A stretch of DNA of 64,000 nucleotides from Paenibacillus validus NBRC 15382 (lineage in GTDB: Bacteria; Bacillota; Bacilli; Paenibacillales; NBRC-103111): NCBI RefSeq assembly GCF_004000985.1, contig NZ_BIMH01000021.1, positions 1-64,000 on the forward strand. Direction: 5' to 3'. How positions within the stretch are numbered: the first letter of the stretch is position 1; each line of letters begins with the position of its first letter. Positions 62,118 through 64,000 of the stretch are shown one piece after another. The notes under the pieces are model-generated. The model was not told the DNA's origin. It did no database searches and saw only the letters and a program-made list of their open reading frames with translations. Made by a program: the position numbers and the translations under genes.

Positions 62118-63008
62118 TTAAACGACAACTTTCCCAGAGCGTATATACCTACCAACTTCCTGCAAATAGGCACTGAATTCTTCTGAAAGCTCCTTATTTT
62201 GCAGGGCGTACTCCACCGTTGCTTTCAAAAATCCAAGCTTACTTCCGACATCGTACATGGTTCCTTCATATATGTAGCTGTGCATCAATTGCTGATTCGC
62301 AAGCACGTTCAATGCGTCTGTCAACTGAATCTCTCCACCGACGCCCGGCGCAGTTTGTTCTAGAATGGGGAAAATCTCTGGGGTTAAAATGTAACGGCCT
62401 GAGATTGCCAAATTGGATGGGGGGTCTTGCTTCGGTTTTTCGACCAGATTCTTAACCAAATGAAGCCGGTCTCCGACCCGTTGGCCGTCGATTATACCGT
62501 AATTTTGCACTTCCGTCCAAGCAATCGGTTCTACGGCAATGACCGAATGACCCGTTTCCTCGAAAACTTGAAGCATTTGTTTTAAACACGGCACTTTGTG
62601 CTCAATAATCATATCTCCCAGCAATACCGCAAAAGGCTCGTTTCCAATAAACTTTCTAGCACTCCAAATCGCATGTCCCAAACCTAAAGCCTCTTTTTGT
62701 CTAACGTAATGGATGTCAACCATATTTGTAATTTCTTTAACCATATGGAGAAGCTCTGTTTTTCGCTTTTCCTCAAGCGACACTTCCAACTCGATGCTTT
62801 TATCAAAATGATCCTCGATCGATTTTTTGTTTCTACCGGTTACGATAATAATGTCCTCGATCCCGGATCGGATAGCTTCTTCCACAATGTATTGAATGGT
62901 CGGTTTATCAACGATCGGGAGCATCTCTTTCGGCATAGCTTTCGTTGCTGGCAAAAAACGGGTGCCTAAGCCTGCTGCTGGTATAATTGCTTTTCGAACT
63001 TTTCTCAT
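62118..63008 (-). CDS. galU: UTP-glucose-1-phosphate uridylyltransferase (cluster II copy)
   Basis: A 296-residue GalU, a close paralogue of the cluster I enzyme (12072-12953) with [20 protein letters not shown] and [12 protein letters not shown] start at ATG 63008 (MRKVRK), preceded by GGAG. The in-frame ATG at 63023 overlaps that ribosome site. It is the first protein gene after the leader RNA copy B. Confidence 0.96.
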   Translation of the reverse strand: MRKVRKAIIPAAGLGTRFLPATKAMPKEMLPIVDKPTIQYIVEEAIRSGIEDIIIVTGRNKKSIEDHFDKSIELEVSLEEKRKTELLHMVKEITNMVDIHYVRQKEALGLGHAIWSARKFIGNEPFAVLLGDMIIEHKVPCLKQMLQVFEETGHSVIAVEPIAWTEVQNYGIIDGQRVGDRLHLVKNLVEKPKQDPPSNLAISGRYILTPEIFPILEQTAPGVGGEIQLTDALNVLANQQLMHSYIYEGTMYDVGSKLGFLKATVEYALQNKELSEEFSAYLQEVGRYIRSGKVVV

Positions 63009-63042
63009 AAGAGACCACTCCATATGTTTTTATTTAAAATGC

Positions 63043-63153
63043 AGAGGCATCTAACCTCCCCTCACATCACACCCTTGACGATGTACGTCTAAGGTTTGGT
63101 TAACCCACAGCATGACCGAGTGCCTCTGTTGATAACGGTAAAGAGACATCACC
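63043..63153 (-). ncRNA. Structured leader RNA, copy B (EAR/epsC-like candidate)
   Basis: A 111-base element homologous to copy A (13267-13375). The long-range stem is stronger here: AGAGGCA (63121-63127, minus strand) pairs perfectly with TGCCTCT (63043-63049), against 4 bp in copy A. The GACG-N5-CGTC hairpin is at 63077-63089. It ends about 35 bases before galU. Unlike copy A there is no intrinsic terminator between the RNA and the gene. The EAR identity is inferred from position in an exopolysaccharide operon and the duplicate. Confidence 0.6.
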
Positions 63154-63181
63154 GCAGAAATAATTAATTTCTGAAAATCAT

Positions 63182-63196
63182 GATACGTATTGTAAC
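63182..63196. promoter_or_regulatory. XRE operator candidate 3a
   Basis: GATAC-GTATT-GTAAC, overlapping the -35 (TTGTAA, 63190-63195) of the third XRE gene. One mismatch in the right half. Confidence 0.5.
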
Positions 63197-63218
63197 ATTT
63201 ATGACTCTAATTTATAAT
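63190..63218 (+). promoter_or_regulatory. Promoter of third XRE paralogue
   Basis: TTGTAA-N17-TATAAT. Operator 3a overlaps the -35 and operator 3b the end of the -10. Confidence 0.6.
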
Positions 63219-63237
63219 ACATTTTGTATCAAGTCAA
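63211..63237 (-). promoter_or_regulatory. Candidate promoter of the cluster II operon
   Basis: On the minus strand TTGACT (63232-63237) and TATAAA (63211-63216) are separated by 15 bases. Operator 3b (63216-63230) fills essentially the whole spacer. The spacing is short, so the promoter call is tentative, but no better one is seen upstream of leader RNA copy B. Confidence 0.45.
63216..63230. promoter_or_regulatory. XRE operator candidate 3b, shared by divergent promoters
   Basis: AATAC-ATTTT-GTATC, a 15-bp inverted repeat between the third XRE gene and the cluster II operon. It could repress both directions. Confidence 0.55.
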
Positions 63238-63280
63238 TTGTTATTTTCAAAATTTACATTTTTTTAGGAGTGATAAAACG

Positions 63281-63637
63281 ATGTCTTACTACACTAGAAT
63301 TGCTGCATTACGGGACAAACGAGGATTAACGCAAGAAGAATTGGCCGATCTGCTCGGAATATCGCGCGCCGCCTTGTCACATTATGAGAAAAACAGGAGA
63401 AAACCGGACTTTCATACCTTGACAAAACTGTCTGATTTTTTTAATGTTACAATAGATTACTTGATTGGTAGACCCCCCCAATTGTTGGATAACAATGTAA
63501 ACGACCACATCCCGATTCACTCCCTCAAAGAAGAAGATATCTTTCGAATGGTAGAATTACGATGGGAAGGACTTCTTTTGACTACAGACGAAACCAAGAA
63601 AGTGCTGAACATTGTTCAGAAAAAAAACCAATTGTAA
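63281..63637 (+). CDS. XRE-family regulator, paralogue 3
   Basis: A 118-residue protein; start ATG 63281 after AGGAGTG. HTH LTQEELADLLGISRAALSHY and EKNRRKPDFHTLTKLSDFFN match the pair at 42.5-43.9 kb. The C-terminal helical domain has diverged (LKEEDIFRMVELRWEGLLLT). It is divergent from the cluster II operon and shares the operator-bearing control region. It is probably the local regulator of that operon and of itself. Confidence 0.88.
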   Translation: MSYYTRIAALRDKRGLTQEELADLLGISRAALSHYEKNRRKPDFHTLTKLSDFFNVTIDYLIGRPPQLLDNNVNDHIPIHSLKEEDIFRMVELRWEGLLLTTDETKKVLNIVQKKNQL

Positions 63638-63667
63638 TCTTCTTTTTCCCGTGGCGGTGAACTGTTT

Positions 63668-64000
63668 GTGAGAAGCACCAAGAAAAGGAAGATCAAAATG
63701 ATACTTACAACTGCCGGAAAAGCTCTGGTTCCCGTTATGTTACTATCAGGCTTGCTTACAAATTCTCTTTCTGAAGACTCATATCCACCCCCTGTTGGTA
63801 TAAACCCAACCGTAGCGTCACTTTTAGGGGGTGGAAATTTCACCAACGGCAATCCCTATATTTCCAAAGACTTAGTCTATATGAAAACACTGAACGTACA
63901 ATGGACTAGAATTAATCTTTACCCTAATTATTATTATTCGAAGGATAAGCCTGTAACTAGCCACTTGGAGAAAGCAATGGAGCAAATGTATACACATAAC
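63668..64000 (+). CDS. Partial secreted protein, possibly glycoside hydrolase
   Basis: A GTG at 63668 after GGCGGTGA opens a frame that runs off the right edge. The start is KKRKIKMILTTAGKALVPVM followed by a hydrophobic signal (VMLLSGLLTNSLS), then PVGINPTVASLLGGGNFTNG and LKTLN-like MKTLNVQWTRINLYPNYYY. The WTRINLYP pattern after an N-terminal TIM-barrel-like beginning resembles GH39/GH5-type secreted glycosidases, but the visible part is too short for certainty. Confidence 0.5.
   Translation, partial: MRSTKKRKIKMILTTAGKALVPVMLLSGLLTNSLSEDSYPPPVGINPTVASLLGGGNFTNGNPYISKDLVYMKTLNVQWTRINLYPNYYYSKDKPVTSHLEKAMEQMYTHN

Noticed and set aside
1-64000. CRISPR arrays, tRNA or rRNA genes
   Set aside because: No regularly spaced repeats and no cloverleaf or rRNA-like segments were seen by eye.

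Overview
The window reads as chromosome of a spore-forming, Paenibacillus-like member of the Bacillales. Supporting markers are a SinR orthologue, an AbrB-type regulator, PrkA, a soluble KinA-style sensor kinase, a YesM/YesN two-component pair beside a sugar ABC transporter, a YwqE-type PHP phosphatase and an SLH-domain surface protein. No rRNA, tRNA or CRISPR array was seen. GC content is uneven: roughly 1-12 kb is AT-rich, while 17-42 kb is clearly more GC-rich.

Cluster I (20.4 kb down to 1, minus strand) is an exopolysaccharide locus. In transcription order: PHP tyrosine phosphatase, secreted SLH protein, Wzz-type chain-length regulator, BY-kinase, membrane C4,6-dehydratase (CapD/EpsC type), a long leader with a structured RNA and an intrinsic terminator, GalU, an orphan pilin-like gene, a decayed IS630 element, PLP aminotransferase, initiating sugar transferase, a GNAT-like protein, a GT2, a UDP-sugar dehydrogenase, a terminator, then a GT4, Wzy polymerase, GT2, pyruvyl transferase and a Wzx flippase cut by the window edge.

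The middle (20.6-41.5 kb) is mostly housekeeping and regulation. It holds a LytTR-like/PAS histidine kinase, prkA, a DUF2161 nuclease-fold protein, a flavin oxidoreductase, a dead MFS gene, a carbohydrate ABC importer with YesM/YesN and a phosphodiester glycosidase, a degenerate alpha/beta-hydrolase fused to a SARP-like regulator, abrB, trmL, an OmpR-type regulator, serC and thpR.

A regulatory hub (41.6-43.9 kb, with a third member at 63.3 kb) contains sinR and three XRE paralogues. Their promoters carry a repeated 15-bp inverted repeat, RATAC-N5-GTATC or a one-base variant.

Cluster II (63.2 down to 43.9 kb, minus strand) is a second, apparently complete exopolysaccharide operon: structured leader RNA, GalU, initiating sugar transferase, UDP-xylose synthase-like SDR, UDP-glucose dehydrogenase, Wzz, a degenerate BY-kinase, Wzy, Wzx, three GT4 enzymes, a second Wzy and Wzx, GT2, GT4, ManC, a Cys-motif protein and a secreted L-type-lectin-like protein. 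A partial secreted protein gene closes the window.

The likely overall theme is biofilm polysaccharide production. Two polymer loci share a leader-RNA (antitermination-like) architecture and sit beside a SinR/XRE switch whose operator overlaps the predicted promoter of cluster II.
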